From Bacteroidota bacterium (GTDB taxonomy: Bacteria; Bacteroidota; Bacteroidia; B-17B0; Aurantibacillaceae), in assembly GCA_025362395.1 (NCBI GenBank), contig JANYGK010000078.1, positions 1 through 64,000 of the forward strand: a DNA stretch of 64,000 nucleotides, in the 5' to 3' direction. The first letter of the stretch is position 1. The number at the start of each line of letters is the position of its first letter. This document shows, one piece after another, positions 11,301 through 20,782 of this stretch. Made by a program: the position numbers and the translations under genes. The notes under the pieces were generated by a model. That model did no database searches, had not been told where the DNA came from, and saw only the letters and a list, made by a program, of their open reading frames with translations.

Positions 11301-12743
11301 CGCAGGCGGAAAAGTTGTGGCATCAAACCGTTCAACAAACGGTAACGCAGCACCTGCCGGAGGAGACGTTACGGTAAAGGTAGACGTTTGGCTATTATTA
11401 GCAGCATTTGCATCTATACCGCCATTAGGCGTTGTAACCCAAACAGAAAACGTGTGGGCCGCAGTGGTTAATCCCGTAAATGCATTAAGCGTTAATACGG
11501 TTGAAGCTGAAGTTGCTAAAGAGCCTGTCCAATTTAAGGTTTGGGTAGCAGCGGCATCCATTTTATATAAAATTTTAGCGGATGTTAACGTAAGGTTTCC
11601 GGCATTTGTTAAAGTTACCTGAGGTGTTACACCCGTAGCGCATATCGACGTGCCGTTAACAGGAGATAATATATTTGCAATACCCGCGTCTAAAGAAGTA
11701 ACAGGGGTACAGCCGTTTGAACTTGCCAATACATTCCATGGAGCAGTAGTAACAACAGCAAGCATCCTTGCACACTGATTTTTTGTAAATATGTTCATCA
11801 CCGCATCATCCGTGTAATCCATATAGTTCATAAACATATCACCATTTGTATTGGTAACACTTGCGCCTGCTATTCCGTCAGGACGCGTACAGGTATTTGG
11901 CTGCCAAGGGTAAGTCGGCGTACCATAATTACATCCCGGAGGGCTTGTTGTTCCACCTGTTTGAGGAGGTGTATCAGGGCAGTTATCAGTATTTCCGCAC
12001 TGTCCGTTATCGCCCCAGGTATGATTTAAATTAAAACAATGCCCGAATTCGTGAGTTCCTGTACGTCCTTTATTATAAGGAGCGGCAGCCGTGCCCATTG
12101 TTCCCGTAGCCGTATAATTTAAAACCAAACCGTAAGTATTACTTAAAGAGGATGTAGGAAATTCACCGTAACCCAATATTCCGCCACCGATGTTACACAC
12201 CCATATATTCATATAACGGGTTACATCCCAGGCATCATCTCCGCCTTGTGCTGAGCTTTTAACTTTATTATCGGTTGTAAATTGTGCAGTGGTAGTTGAT
12301 TTATGAACGATACCGGTGGTTGCATTACCGCTCGGGTCTCTTTGTGCCAAACAAAATGTAATAGCAACGCCACCTGCAACACTTCTAAAAGCAGTAGGGG
12401 TATTAATCGTATCGGCATTTAACCGTTGAAAATCGTTATTCAATACAGAGAATTGCGATGTTGCCTGAGCATCAGAAATATTTTGAACCGCCGTATTATA
12501 TAATATGTGTATAACTACAGGGATGGTAATATTTGCGGTTGCAGTTCTTGAAGCAAATTGATTGGTATTCATATACTGATCAATCATCTGATTATATGCA
12601 GTAAATTCCGCTTGATAATTCGGACGTGTCTGTTTCAAATATTCATGGTATTGCATTGTTCCACATCTATCAACAGTGTTCTGAGAAAGCCCGTTTAAAA
12701 AAAATAAAGCTGAGCTTAATAAGAGTAATATTTTTTTAGTCAT
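8355..12743 (-). CDS. Secreted M43-like (pappalysin-type) metalloprotease with PKD domain, tandem Ig-like repeats and T9SS type A sorting domain
   Basis: Signal peptide; zinc motif HEFGHCFNLNHTWGD; PKD segment 'SWSWTMPGASPATSASQNPSITYAASGTYTITLTATNAGG'; C-terminal 'VFPNPAKETVTVKL...GIYTLRIV..KQTVRRIIKE'. Confidence 0.9.
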   Translation of the reverse strand: MTKKILLLLSSALFFLNGLSQNTVDRCGTMQYHEYLKQTRPNYQAEFTAYNQMIDQYMNTNQFASRTATANITIPVVIHILYNTAVQNISDAQATSQFSVLNNDFQRLNADTINTPTAFRSVAGGVAITFCLAQRDPSGNATTGIVHKSTTTAQFTTDNKVKSSAQGGDDAWDVTRYMNIWVCNIGGGILGYGEFPTSSLSNTYGLVLNYTATGTMGTAAAPYNKGRTGTHEFGHCFNLNHTWGDNGQCGNTDNCPDTPPQTGGTTSPPGCNYGTPTYPWQPNTCTRPDGIAGASVTNTNGDMFMNYMDYTDDAVMNIFTKNQCARMLAVVTTAPWNVLASSNGCTPVTSLDAGIANILSPVNGTSICATGVTPQVTLTNAGNLTLTSAKILYKMDAAATQTLNWTGSLATSASTVLTLNAFTGLTTAAHTFSVWVTTPNGGIDANAANNSQTSTFTVTSPPAGAALPFVERFDATTFPPAGWIQTASNTLNAANNWARFATATGIPVAPTTTACARMDNYSGSTIDITGQLDALRSPAISLVTANSTTKLKFDVSYKLYSTTSADSLNVYLSSDCGSTWTRLYSKGGTQLATGTGTLGAAYTPTSNAQWRRDSLSLAPYAGLSSVYIKFESRSAWGNYVYLDNINVTNTATTTAVAPTASIASIPAQCPGTTVALTDQSANSPTSWSWTMPGASPATSASQNPSITYAASGTYTITLTATNAGGTSTPYTKTLTVNPLPTVSVASSTVCSGTTATITASGASAYLWNTGGSTAAITASPASTTVYSVIGTSALSCTNVATGTITVKALPTVAATGAVVCAGSGTVIMASGASTYTWSGGPSTAGYTVTPTSTTIYTVTATGSNACINTQTTTVTVNALPPTSIISSTICTGSTGTLSASGANTYLWSTGATGANITASPTGNTNYTVTGTSATGCVKTATGSIIVGSAPVISLTSATVCAGSSAVLSASGVTSYTWTSGPNTASYNVTPTGTTVYTVSGNLTGCAATAIKTATVTVNAIPNVTANSATICSGAAATLTSAGASTYLWNTGATGPALSVSPTTTTVYSVTGTNAAGCVKTITANVTVNTSPNVTVNSATICSGSTAALTSAGAATYLWNTGATGAALSVSPTGNTTYSVTGTDAAGCAKTVVANVTVNALPSVNVSSATICSGSTANLTASGASTYTWNTGATGSSLSVSPASNTTYTVIGTSAAGCVKSNTTGVTVTSAPVITVSSASLCAGSSAILSASGVTTYTWNTGSNNASLSVSPSATTVYTVTGNMSGCATQALQTATVTVSPLPSVSLTSSTDKTCVNSAPVTLAGVPSGGTYAGQGVSGNIFNPSISGAGTFTLMYSYTNANNCTGSATLVETVQVCTGIEELSNGELVVFPNPAKETVTVKLATGLTGNSTIELYDAIGKMVISQKVMDAATTVYIDNLAKGIYTLRIVSANKQTVRRIIKE
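8845..10535 (-). repeat. Intragenic tandem repeats (about 70-aa units) in the M43-like protein
   Basis: Recurring 'ATICSGSTAxLTASGAxTYxWNTGATGxxLSVSPxxxTTYxVTGTxAAGCVKTxxAxVTVNxLPxV'. Confidence 0.85.
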
Positions 12744-13180
12744 AAGTATGTGTTTTTATTATTACTAATTAATGATACTCATCTGATAGTTCAAAATTAT
12801 TGAGGTAAATTTTCATAATTTTTTATACCCGCGTAACACGTTTGTTAAAATGCTTCGGAATGTCAGTAAATACGATTGTTTCACAATATCACAAGCACCT
12901 ATTAACTGTTAAATGCATGTTGGAGAAATTTTGGAAATTGTAGGCTTTTTGTAAAACCGGAAATTTAACAAAATGTTTTATGCAGATATTTTTTTAATTG
13001 CACTGTAACCTCAACATTATTTCCGAATAATTAAGCACTTTATTAATGTATTCTTAAATAATGATCTTCAATAATTTCGCAGATACAAGTGTTTGCATAA
13101 CCTTTAATATAAATACTTACGCAGCTTATGAAAAACATTGTTTGAAACATAAGATTTACTAAATAAACAATTAAGCTTTG

Positions 13181-13888
13181 CTATTCGAAATAGATCCCGA
13201 AAATGGTGGGCTTTTTATGAAAATCGGGACCCGGATTTTTTTTCCATGCCGCTACGGTCTTAACAACAATACTTTCGTCGCCTAAAGTAATATTAGTAGC
13301 GATTAATAATTTTGAAGCAGGGTTTAAATTTTTCACCAAGTCGTCAAACATACTTTGATTGCGATACGGTGTTTCAATAAAAAACTGGGCCTGTTTAAAT
13401 TTTACGGTAAGCTGTTCCAGCTCTTTCATGCGCTTTACCCGTTCAATTTTATCAATAGGTAAATAGCCTACAAATGCGAAATTTTGTCCGTTAAACCCAC
13501 TCGCCATTATAGAAAGCACTATAGAGCTTGGGCCTGTTAAAGGAACCACTTTAATTTGTTTTTGATGCGCAATGCTTATAATTTCAGCTCCGGGATCGGC
13601 AATACCCGGACAGCCCGCGTCGCTCATTAATCCCATGTGATTTCCTTTCATTAACGGTTCCAAAAAAGAAATTAATTCTTCACGCTTTACATGTTGGTTG
13701 ATCAACGAAAATTCGGCCCTGCTTATTTCAGGATAGCCGCACTGTTTCAAAAACGCCCTTGCTTCTTTGGCATTCTCTGCAATAAAATAACTGAGTGTAT
13801 TAATAATGTCGAAATTTTTTTGAGGAAGTACATCCTTCAAATTGCTTTCGCCCAAACTAACCGGTAATAAATAAAGAGTGCCTGTCAT
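13181..13888 (-). CDS. SAM-dependent methyltransferase, tetrapyrrole methylase/RsmI family
   Basis: 'GLMSDAGCPGIADPGAEII' and 'VPLTGPSSIVLSIMASGFNGQNFAFVGYLP' motifs. Confidence 0.85.
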   Translation of the reverse strand: MTGTLYLLPVSLGESNLKDVLPQKNFDIINTLSYFIAENAKEARAFLKQCGYPEISRAEFSLINQHVKREELISFLEPLMKGNHMGLMSDAGCPGIADPGAEIISIAHQKQIKVVPLTGPSSIVLSIMASGFNGQNFAFVGYLPIDKIERVKRMKELEQLTVKFKQAQFFIETPYRNQSMFDDLVKNLNPASKLLIATNITLGDESIVVKTVAAWKKNPGPDFHKKPTIFGIYFE

Positions 13889-15798
13889 ATTAAATTAACT
13901 GAAATGAATTTATTTTTATCAATGGACAGAACGCCGTCATCGATCATTTTATTAATAAGTGTTGTGATCCTTTTAGTATTAACCGACGGGAAATGTTTTA
14001 TTAAATCGTCGAGCTTTAAATTTTGAGTAGAGGCTTCCATCCGGATCTGTTCCTGCAAGCCTTGGTCGGTACTGAGTTGCGTTTTATATTTTTCGATGCA
14101 TACATCACAATACCCGCAATCTTTATAATCGGTTTCATTAAAATAGGACAGTAATAAACGGCTGCGACAGATATGTGTTTCTGTAACATATTTAACCACG
14201 CTGTTAATCCTGTTCAGTGCTTTCTGCTTAAGTATAGGGTAATTTATTAAACTTATGCTATGGTGCTTTAAGTTTAAACGGTTCTGTAAAAAAATTAATT
14301 TAGGTAAAGTGGTTTGTGGAATAAAAGACAACACGCCTTGTTTATTCAACGTTTCTAATTGCTGCTGCAAAAGCGATTCTGAATATTTTGTACGGTAGGC
14401 CAGGTCTTTTTCTTTAATGTAAACATATTGCTCCCAAAGGCCGCCGTAGCTTCGCAATAAGGTTTTAATTAATGGCTCATAGCTCGGAAATTTTAATTGA
14501 AAATTATAAAGACCTTCTTTAGCCATCAGCATCATAACTTTTGGCGGCTCATAGCCGCTGTCTAAAAATGAAAGGTATCCTTCTTTCTCTAAACATTTAA
14601 TGGAATTAAATAAAGTAATAGGTTTTAGGTTATAATTGCGCGTTACTTCATCCATATTAAAACTTACCGATAACCCTTCTCCGCTTTCTACCGGAATTTG
14701 ATAGTAATTAAATACTGCCTGGTAAGATTGTTTTATTTCTTCAACCGACGGTGTTTTTTCTTCGAACTGTTGCTTTAAAGATTCAATGTCCTGTAAATTA
14801 CACAATAAAACCGCAAAAGCCGGCTTCCCGTCTCGCCCGCCCCTGCCCGCTTCCTGGAAGTAAGCTTCAAGGCTTTCGGGCAAGTCCATGTGTACTACAA
14901 ATCGTACGTTCGGTTTATCAATGCCCATTCCGAAAGCATTGGTGGCAACAATGATCTGTGATTTATTATCGATCCAGTTTTGTTGAATAGAAGCGCGTTC
15001 GTTGGCATTAATACCCGCATGATAAAATGAAGAGGAAATAGTTTGCTGCGTTAACCACTTACTTATTTCCTGTGTTTTTTTCCGGTTACGCACATAGATA
15101 ATCCCTGAGCCGCCTACGTTTTTTATGATCTTTAATAAGCGGTCGTATTTATTTTCTTCTTGCTGAACAATGTACCGGATATTTTCTCTTTCAAATGACT
15201 GACGGAAAACACCCGGATTTTTAAAATTTAATTTTTGCTGAATATCTTCTACCACTTCTTTTGTAGCGGAAGCAGTAACAGCAATAATGTTTACAGTAGG
15301 AAAATAGTCGCGCAACTCCGCAATTTTTAAATAACTCGGCCTGAAATCATAACCCCATTGAGAGATACAATGGGCTTCGTCTACCGCAATTAATCCTATG
15401 GGTAAATAAGACAAGCGCTGACGAAAGGTTTCATTGGCAATACGTTCGGGAGACACATATAAAAACTGAACGTGCCCAAAGGCGGCATTATTAAGAGCAA
15501 TGTCAATTTCTTTGGCATTCATAACGGATGTAATAGCCACGGCGCTGATCCCTTTATTTTTCAAGTTTTGAACTTGGTCGTTCATTAAAGCAATTAAGGG
15601 TGAAACCACTAAACAGGTGCCGCCTATTAAAAGGCCCGGAATTTGAAAGCAAATTGATTTGCCGCCTCCGGTGGGCAAAAGCGCCAACGTATCTTTTTTA
15701 TTCAATACCGAAAGAATAATATCTTCCTGCAAAGGCCTGTAGGAATTATAGCCCCAATGTTTTTTTAAATGAAAATAAATATCCTGCTTCTCTGTCAA
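13885..15798 (-). CDS. recQ: ATP-dependent DNA helicase RecQ (TTG start)
   Basis: Helicase motifs 'LLPTGGGKSICFQIP', 'DEAHCISQWGYDFRPSY', 'QEAGRGGRDG'; Zn-binding Cys cluster. Confidence 0.93.
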   Translation of the reverse strand: MTEKQDIYFHLKKHWGYNSYRPLQEDIILSVLNKKDTLALLPTGGGKSICFQIPGLLIGGTCLVVSPLIALMNDQVQNLKNKGISAVAITSVMNAKEIDIALNNAAFGHVQFLYVSPERIANETFRQRLSYLPIGLIAVDEAHCISQWGYDFRPSYLKIAELRDYFPTVNIIAVTASATKEVVEDIQQKLNFKNPGVFRQSFERENIRYIVQQEENKYDRLLKIIKNVGGSGIIYVRNRKKTQEISKWLTQQTISSSFYHAGINANERASIQQNWIDNKSQIIVATNAFGMGIDKPNVRFVVHMDLPESLEAYFQEAGRGGRDGKPAFAVLLCNLQDIESLKQQFEEKTPSVEEIKQSYQAVFNYYQIPVESGEGLSVSFNMDEVTRNYNLKPITLFNSIKCLEKEGYLSFLDSGYEPPKVMMLMAKEGLYNFQLKFPSYEPLIKTLLRSYGGLWEQYVYIKEKDLAYRTKYSESLLQQQLETLNKQGVLSFIPQTTLPKLIFLQNRLNLKHHSISLINYPILKQKALNRINSVVKYVTETHICRSRLLLSYFNETDYKDCGYCDVCIEKYKTQLSTDQGLQEQIRMEASTQNLKLDDLIKHFPSVNTKRITTLINKMIDDGVLSIDKNKFISVNLI

Positions 15799-15993
15799 TT
15801 TGCAATAATGTGTTCTCTAAAATACTTATTTTTTTTAAGACCGGGTATAAAGGTAATTTTGTAAATTGTGGTACAATAAACCTGTACATAATAACAGGGT
15901 TACGTTACTTAAAACCTGTTTTGAGCAAATTTAAACAAGCTTTACTTTTATATGTTGTAATAATACTAATTTACAAATACAATCCTTTAATTT

Positions 15994-16431
15994 ATGGACT
16001 TTAAAAACCCTATTGATAAAGATAAAACAGCCGAAAACCCGGGCTTACTGCCCTACCCGCATCATGTGGGCGGTATTGTTATTAAACCGGAAGATAACGG
16101 TAAAATAAAATCGAGGGCGCTTACCGCCATGCGGGAACAAACAAACATCCAGATGAGCCAAATTCAGAAGCAGGTGGAACTGCTTGCTCAGCAGGCTAAT
16201 GAACTCAGGGAGCGTGTTGAAATGTCTGAGAAAATTTACACGGCCGATCTTTCATTTGAACCCCTTACAGGGCACATCTATCATCTGTATAAAAAAGAAG
16301 GTAATTATAAACTATTGTTAATCGGACCTGATGATTGGTCAAAAATTCCGGAAACGCTTGAATATATAGGCACCGTAAAAATGCTGGCCGACCACACGTG
16401 GGATATATTAAGTAAAGCCGGTAATTCCTGA
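15994..16431 (+). CDS. DUF2452-like domain protein
   Basis: 'NPIDKDKTAENPGLLPYPHHVGG...GHIYHLYKK..NYKLLLIGPDDW'. Confidence 0.75.
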   Translation: MDFKNPIDKDKTAENPGLLPYPHHVGGIVIKPEDNGKIKSRALTAMREQTNIQMSQIQKQVELLAQQANELRERVEMSEKIYTADLSFEPLTGHIYHLYKKEGNYKLLLIGPDDWSKIPETLEYIGTVKMLADHTWDILSKAGNS

Positions 16432-16480
16432 ATTAAAAAACTTAAAACCAAAATTTCAGCCTCGACATTAATATGTATAT

Positions 16481-17137
16481 ATGAAAAGAACTTCGCCCCT
16501 ATTTAGTATTACCCCGGTTATTCTTTTAAGTTTAAGTTCATGCATGCTGTTTCAACCCTCCGCTCAAAAGCTTTACAACCGCGCTTTAGTTTCGCATTCG
16601 CAGTATGATGCCGTTATAGTGCCCGGTGTTCCTTTTATAGCGCCAAACTGGGATATGACCATGCAAATGCGTGTGTTATGGAGCGTACATTTATACCAAA
16701 GAGGTTTTACTAAAAAACTGATCATGAGCGGAAGTTCAGTGTACTCACCTTATGTGGAGGGACAGATCATGAAACTGTATGCGGTGGCGTTAGGTGTACC
16801 CGAACAGGATATTATTATTGAAGATAAAGCGCAGCATAGCACCGAAAATATATGGTACAGCTATAAGCTTGCAAAAGCAATGGATTATAAAAATGTAGCG
16901 TTAAGCACCGATCCTTTTCAAACACGAATGTTATACCGCTTCGGAAAAAAACGTTTAAAATCGATGCGCTATTTACCGGTGTTATTTGATACTTTGAGAA
17001 CAATACCGCATACAGACCCTGAAATTAAATATGAAGCATATAAAATCGAAAAATTTACACCTATTACCGAAACCCAAAGCTTTTGGTACCGCTTAAGAGG
17101 AACAATGGGTAAGCACATTAATTTTAATGAAAAATAA
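16481..17137 (+). CDS. YdcF/ElyC/SanA family (DUF218-like) protein
   Basis: 'YDAVIVPGVPF', 'KLIMSGSSVY', 'EDKAQHSTENIWYSYKLAK', 'LSTDPFQTRM'. Confidence 0.85.
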   Translation: MKRTSPLFSITPVILLSLSSCMLFQPSAQKLYNRALVSHSQYDAVIVPGVPFIAPNWDMTMQMRVLWSVHLYQRGFTKKLIMSGSSVYSPYVEGQIMKLYAVALGVPEQDIIIEDKAQHSTENIWYSYKLAKAMDYKNVALSTDPFQTRMLYRFGKKRLKSMRYLPVLFDTLRTIPHTDPEIKYEAYKIEKFTPITETQSFWYRLRGTMGKHINFNEK

Positions 17138-17199
17138 TTTGAAAGCAGCGTCATTATTTTTTAAATTTACTTTCGCAATTCTTTAACGCCTATTTAATA

Positions 17200-18210
17200 A
17201 TGAAACCGGTCTTTTTTTTACTCGCAGCTTTCTTATGTTCATCAACTGTTTCTTTTTCGCAATCGGAAGAAGGCTTGGTAAAATGGCTTACTCTTAAAGA
17301 GGCGCAGGAGCTTAATAAAAAACAACCAAAGCCTTTTATTATTGATGTGTATACCGACTGGTGCGGCTGGTGTAAGCACATGATAAAAACCACTTACTCT
17401 AACCCAAACGTTGCTAATTATGTTAATACTTTTTATTACCCTGTAAAATTTAATGCGGAAACAAAAGATACGGTTGAATATAACGGCAAAATATATAAGC
17501 CTACATCGCAAAGCCCCAAAACACCGCATGAGTTGGCTGTTAAATTTTTAGGAACCAGCCTTAGCTATCCTTCCACCATTTTTGTGACTAATAATTTTGA
17601 ATATAATTTAGTATCGCAAGGGTTTTTAGAGGAAAAGAAAATTGAGCCTTTATTAGTTTACGTGGTAGAAAATATTTTTAAATCGACTGCTTACGAAGAT
17701 TTTTCAAAACAATTTGAGCATACATTTTATGATACCAATTTTGTAAAAGCACCCGTTAAGCTTTATTCTTATAAAGAAATAGAAAAGCTGCAAAAGAAAA
17801 AACCAAAGAAAGTACTGATCAACATATCCGCCGGCTTTTGTAATTCGTGCAAAGTGCAAACGTATACCACGTTTAAAGATACAGCTGTTGCAGGTTACAT
17901 TAACGCGCATTATTATTTAATGAATTACGATGCCGAAAGCTCGGATACGATTGTATTTAAAGGAGAAAAATGTTATAAAACCCTTGTGAACGGTTATCCG
18001 TTTAACACCTTTGCTTTAAAAGTAACCAACAACAGGCTGAGTTTTCCCGCTGTTGCCGTATTGGATGATAAAGAAAATACGCTGGATGCTTTAAATTCTT
18101 TTTTGACGCCGGCAACCTTGCTTCCAATTTTAAAATATTATTCGGAAGATAAATTTAAGACTGTTGCCTGGCCCGATTATATAAAGGCTTATAATGAAAA
18201 GAAAAAGTAA
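17200..18210 (+). CDS. Secreted thioredoxin-family protein with two Trx-like domains
   Basis: Signal peptide; 'DVYTDWCGWCKHM' and second 'NISAGFCNSCK'. Confidence 0.85.
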   Translation: MKPVFFLLAAFLCSSTVSFSQSEEGLVKWLTLKEAQELNKKQPKPFIIDVYTDWCGWCKHMIKTTYSNPNVANYVNTFYYPVKFNAETKDTVEYNGKIYKPTSQSPKTPHELAVKFLGTSLSYPSTIFVTNNFEYNLVSQGFLEEKKIEPLLVYVVENIFKSTAYEDFSKQFEHTFYDTNFVKAPVKLYSYKEIEKLQKKKPKKVLINISAGFCNSCKVQTYTTFKDTAVAGYINAHYYLMNYDAESSDTIVFKGEKCYKTLVNGYPFNTFALKVTNNRLSFPAVAVLDDKENTLDALNSFLTPATLLPILKYYSEDKFKTVAWPDYIKAYNEKKK

Positions 18211-18216
18211 CGAAAG

Positions 18217-18909
18217 TTAAAACTCAAATTTATACCCGATCCCTTTAATGGTTTTAATATAATTGTCTCCAAGTTTTTCACGCAGCTTACGAACATGAAC
18301 GTCGATTGTTCTGTCTCCTACTACTACTTCATCTCCCCAAACCTGCTCTAAAATATACTCACGGGTAAATACTTTGCCGGGCTTACTGGCTAATAAAGAC
18401 AAAAGTTTAAATTCTTTTTTAGGAAAAGAAATCTCCACATCATTTTTGTAAACCATGTATTTTTCCTTATCAATTTTAATTCCCCCTAAATCAACTTCCG
18501 TTGGTTTTTGCTGTTCGGGAGAATAGCGTCTTAACAAGGCTTTTATTCTGCTGATAAATACTCTCGGCTTAATAGGCTTGGTTATATAATCGTCGGCCCC
18601 AACTTCAAAACCCGCTATTTGGGAATAATCTTCGTTTCTGGCGCTTAAAAAAGCGATCATTACATCTTTAAGAGCGGGTAATTCCCTGATCTCACGGCAT
18701 GTATCGATACCATCCATTTCGGGCATCATTACATCCAATACAATTAAATTTGGAATTTCTTTTTTGGCAATGGCAATAGCATCTTTTCCGTTTAAGGCAG
18801 TGTAAACTCGGAAATCTTCTTTTTTTAAATTGTAACTTAAAAAATCTAAAATATCCTGTTCATCATCTACCAGCAGGATTTTATATATACTATTATTTTC
18901 TGTACTCAT
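18217..18909 (-). CDS. PhoB-like OmpR-family response regulator
   Basis: Receiver with VDDEQD, phospho-acceptor 'LIVLDVMMPEMDG' and 'TKPIKP'; wHTH 'DRTIDVHVRKLREKLGDNYIKTIKGIGYKF'. Confidence 0.9.
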   Translation of the reverse strand: MSTENNSIYKILLVDDEQDILDFLSYNLKKEDFRVYTALNGKDAIAIAKKEIPNLIVLDVMMPEMDGIDTCREIRELPALKDVMIAFLSARNEDYSQIAGFEVGADDYITKPIKPRVFISRIKALLRRYSPEQQKPTEVDLGGIKIDKEKYMVYKNDVEISFPKKEFKLLSLLASKPGKVFTREYILEQVWGDEVVVGDRTIDVHVRKLREKLGDNYIKTIKGIGYKFEF

Positions 18910-18925
18910 ATCTTTATTGTTGGCA

Positions 18926-18969
18926 CAAAGTTAAATTTAAAGCCCTTGGCTAACGTTAAATTAACATTA
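18926..18969 (-). promoter_or_regulatory. Candidate Pho-box array plus -7 box upstream of phoB-like gene
   Basis: Minus strand TAATGTT-AATT-TAACGTT (11-bp phase), then TAACTTTG (-7 consensus TAnnTTTG) at 18933-18926. Confidence 0.65.
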
Positions 18970-19143
18970 AGAAATTGCTTCGTTTAAGTTGTGTTTCACT
19001 ATTTCTTACACTAAACATATAGGATTAAAAGTACGTATTTAAAGCGGATTTTTCTAAACATTATTTTGAAGAAGGATACTATAACCGGCATAAAAAAAGG
19101 TTAATCGATCCTAGTCCTGTTTTTATCTAAGTTCAACACAACC

Positions 19144-19187
19144 TAACATTTGCTTAGCAAAGGCGTAATATGTATTCCGTTTCTTTA
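19144..19187 (+). promoter_or_regulatory. Candidate Pho-box array upstream of pstS-like gene
   Basis: TAACATT-TGCT-TAGCAAA-GGCG-TAATATG, 11-bp steps; degenerate -7 (TTTCTTTA) ends 43 bp after the first repeat start. Confidence 0.5.
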
Positions 19188-19211
19188 CAGTCGAAATTAC
19201 TATCTTATTAT

Positions 19212-20126
19212 ATGATCTTTATTAAAAAAACAATATTCATCGGCCTTTGCACATTATTAATCTCATCCTGTAATTCAAACAAAACCGGGGATAACTCAAG
19301 CAATAACACTGATACGATTACCATTAAAGGCTCTGATACAGAATATGAAATGGTGAAGGCCTTGGCAGATGAATACATGAAACTTCATCCCCAAATTACC
19401 ATAACCGTGGAAGGCGGTGGCTCTAACGCAGGCATAGATGCCTTGATCAATCATCAAGTAGATATCTGCAACGCTTCACACAGCATGGCGAAAAAAGAAA
19501 TGTCAGCTGCAAAAGAAAATAATATTACCCCTAATCCTATTATTTTTTCTGTTGACGCGGTTGCTATTATTACAAATTACCGCTTGTGTATTGACAGTCT
19601 TTCTACAGAGGAGATTTCTCAACTTTTAAGCGGTAAAATTAAAAATTGGAAAGAGCTCAACGGGCCTAATGTTCCTGTTACTATTTATGGCAGAAATAAA
19701 TCTTCGGGGACACAGGATTATATTAAAGAAAAATTTATAAAAGGAAACTTAAAAGCGTATTCCGTAGAATTAAAAACAAATGATGAAATAGTAGAACATG
19801 TAAAAAATGATATTGGCGGGATAGGTTATGTAGGTGTAGGGTTTTTAACGGACAGTACAGGTAAACCAAACGGAAAAATATGGGCCATGCCTATACATAT
19901 AGATAACCACAGGGCATATTCGCCCTACGAGCCTGAGGCGGTAAAAAACGGCGACTACGTATTAACACGGCCTTTATACCAGTATGTAAAAGGAATACCC
20001 GGTGGGGCCATAGAAGATTTTATTTTGTTTGAACTCACTAAAAAAGGTCAGGATATTGTGAACCATTTTGGCTTTTTTCCTATTAACGACAACCAAGTTC
20101 AAATAAACAGACTGAAAGGATTGTAG
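19212..20126 (+). CDS. PstS-like phosphate-binding lipoprotein (start revised from 19170)
   Basis: ATG at 19212 gives lipoprotein signal MIFIKKTIFIGLCTLLISSC; PBP-like 'TIKGSDTEYEMVKALADEYMKLHPQITITVEGGGSNAGIDAL', 'GRNKSSGTQDYIKEKF'. Confidence 0.88.
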   Translation: MIFIKKTIFIGLCTLLISSCNSNKTGDNSSNNTDTITIKGSDTEYEMVKALADEYMKLHPQITITVEGGGSNAGIDALINHQVDICNASHSMAKKEMSAAKENNITPNPIIFSVDAVAIITNYRLCIDSLSTEEISQLLSGKIKNWKELNGPNVPVTIYGRNKSSGTQDYIKEKFIKGNLKAYSVELKTNDEIVEHVKNDIGGIGYVGVGFLTDSTGKPNGKIWAMPIHIDNHRAYSPYEPEAVKNGDYVLTRPLYQYVKGIPGGAIEDFILFELTKKGQDIVNHFGFFPINDNQVQINRLKGL

Positions 20127-20181
20127 CTTTATTTAATGTTAATTTTACAATTAATTAGCTAAATTCGTGCAAAAAAATAAT

Positions 20182-20586
20182 ATGTCGGTAACAATTAAGC
20201 AACTTATTGATAAAAACAAGGAAGCATTTGACAAAGGATTTTTTATTGAATCAATCAACCTTAGTTACATTTTAATTAATAAGGCCATTAAACAAATAGT
20301 TAAGGAAGAATTAAAGCAGGACGAAATAGATCAGAAAATAAAAACAACTTCACTGATAAGTCATATTAAAAAAGAATTAGTAACGAGTATTACTTTAAAA
20401 AGGAAGGTTTCGAAAAAAGTGATTAAAGACATAGAACTCTTTATAAAACTCTATAAAGAAATAGGCAAAGAGCTAAAATTTCAATTTCCGGAAAAAAAAA
20501 TCTGTGATAGTTCTCAACTGGGAATAAACTGTATTGTAATACTCAATACTAATTTAGTAAAGATCAAAAACAACAAGGTTGAATAA
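20182..20586 (+). CDS. Small hypothetical protein, alpha-helical (HEPN-like impression)
   Basis: ORF track gives GTG at 20167; ATG at 20182 preferred. 'KGFFIESINLSYILINKAIKQIVKEE' helical pattern. Confidence 0.5.
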   Translation: MSVTIKQLIDKNKEAFDKGFFIESINLSYILINKAIKQIVKEELKQDEIDQKIKTTSLISHIKKELVTSITLKRKVSKKVIKDIELFIKLYKEIGKELKFQFPEKKICDSSQLGINCIVILNTNLVKIKNNKVE

Positions 20587-20723
20587 GCTTTGTTAACTTA
20601 TCAATATATTCGACCAAAAAAACATTCTCCACTTTTAAGGGGCCTATTTAAAAGATAGCATTGATTATATCTAGTCTTTCAAGGTTAAAACGGGATCATT
20701 AAAAAAATTTCTCTTTAAAGAGT

Positions 20724-20778
20724 TAATGATTAACTAATCTAATAGTACCAAGCAGTTCATTTTAAACACGGAGCTTTG
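20724..20778 (+). promoter_or_regulatory. Weak candidate Pho-box array upstream of the phosphatase gene
   Basis: TAATGAT-TAAC-TAATCTA-ATAG-TACCAAG at 11-bp steps; CTTTG ends 43 bp after the second repeat start. Confidence 0.35.
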
Positions 20779-20782
20779 CAAT

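Noticed and set aside
8710-11622. Plus-strand ORFs (8710-8916, 8953-9336, 10393-10605, 11317-11622) antisense to the M43-like gene
   Set aside because: Val/Ala/Pro-rich antisense shadows of the repetitive Thr/Ala/Gly coding strand; no start context or family motif.
12744-13180. 437-bp intergenic region as a possible ncRNA or riboswitch
   Set aside because: No stable hairpin-terminator combination or recognised riboswitch consensus seen by eye.
15810-16004. 64-aa ORF before the DUF2452-like gene
   Set aside because: Overlaps the next start, AT-rich hydrophobic composition typical of intergenic translation.
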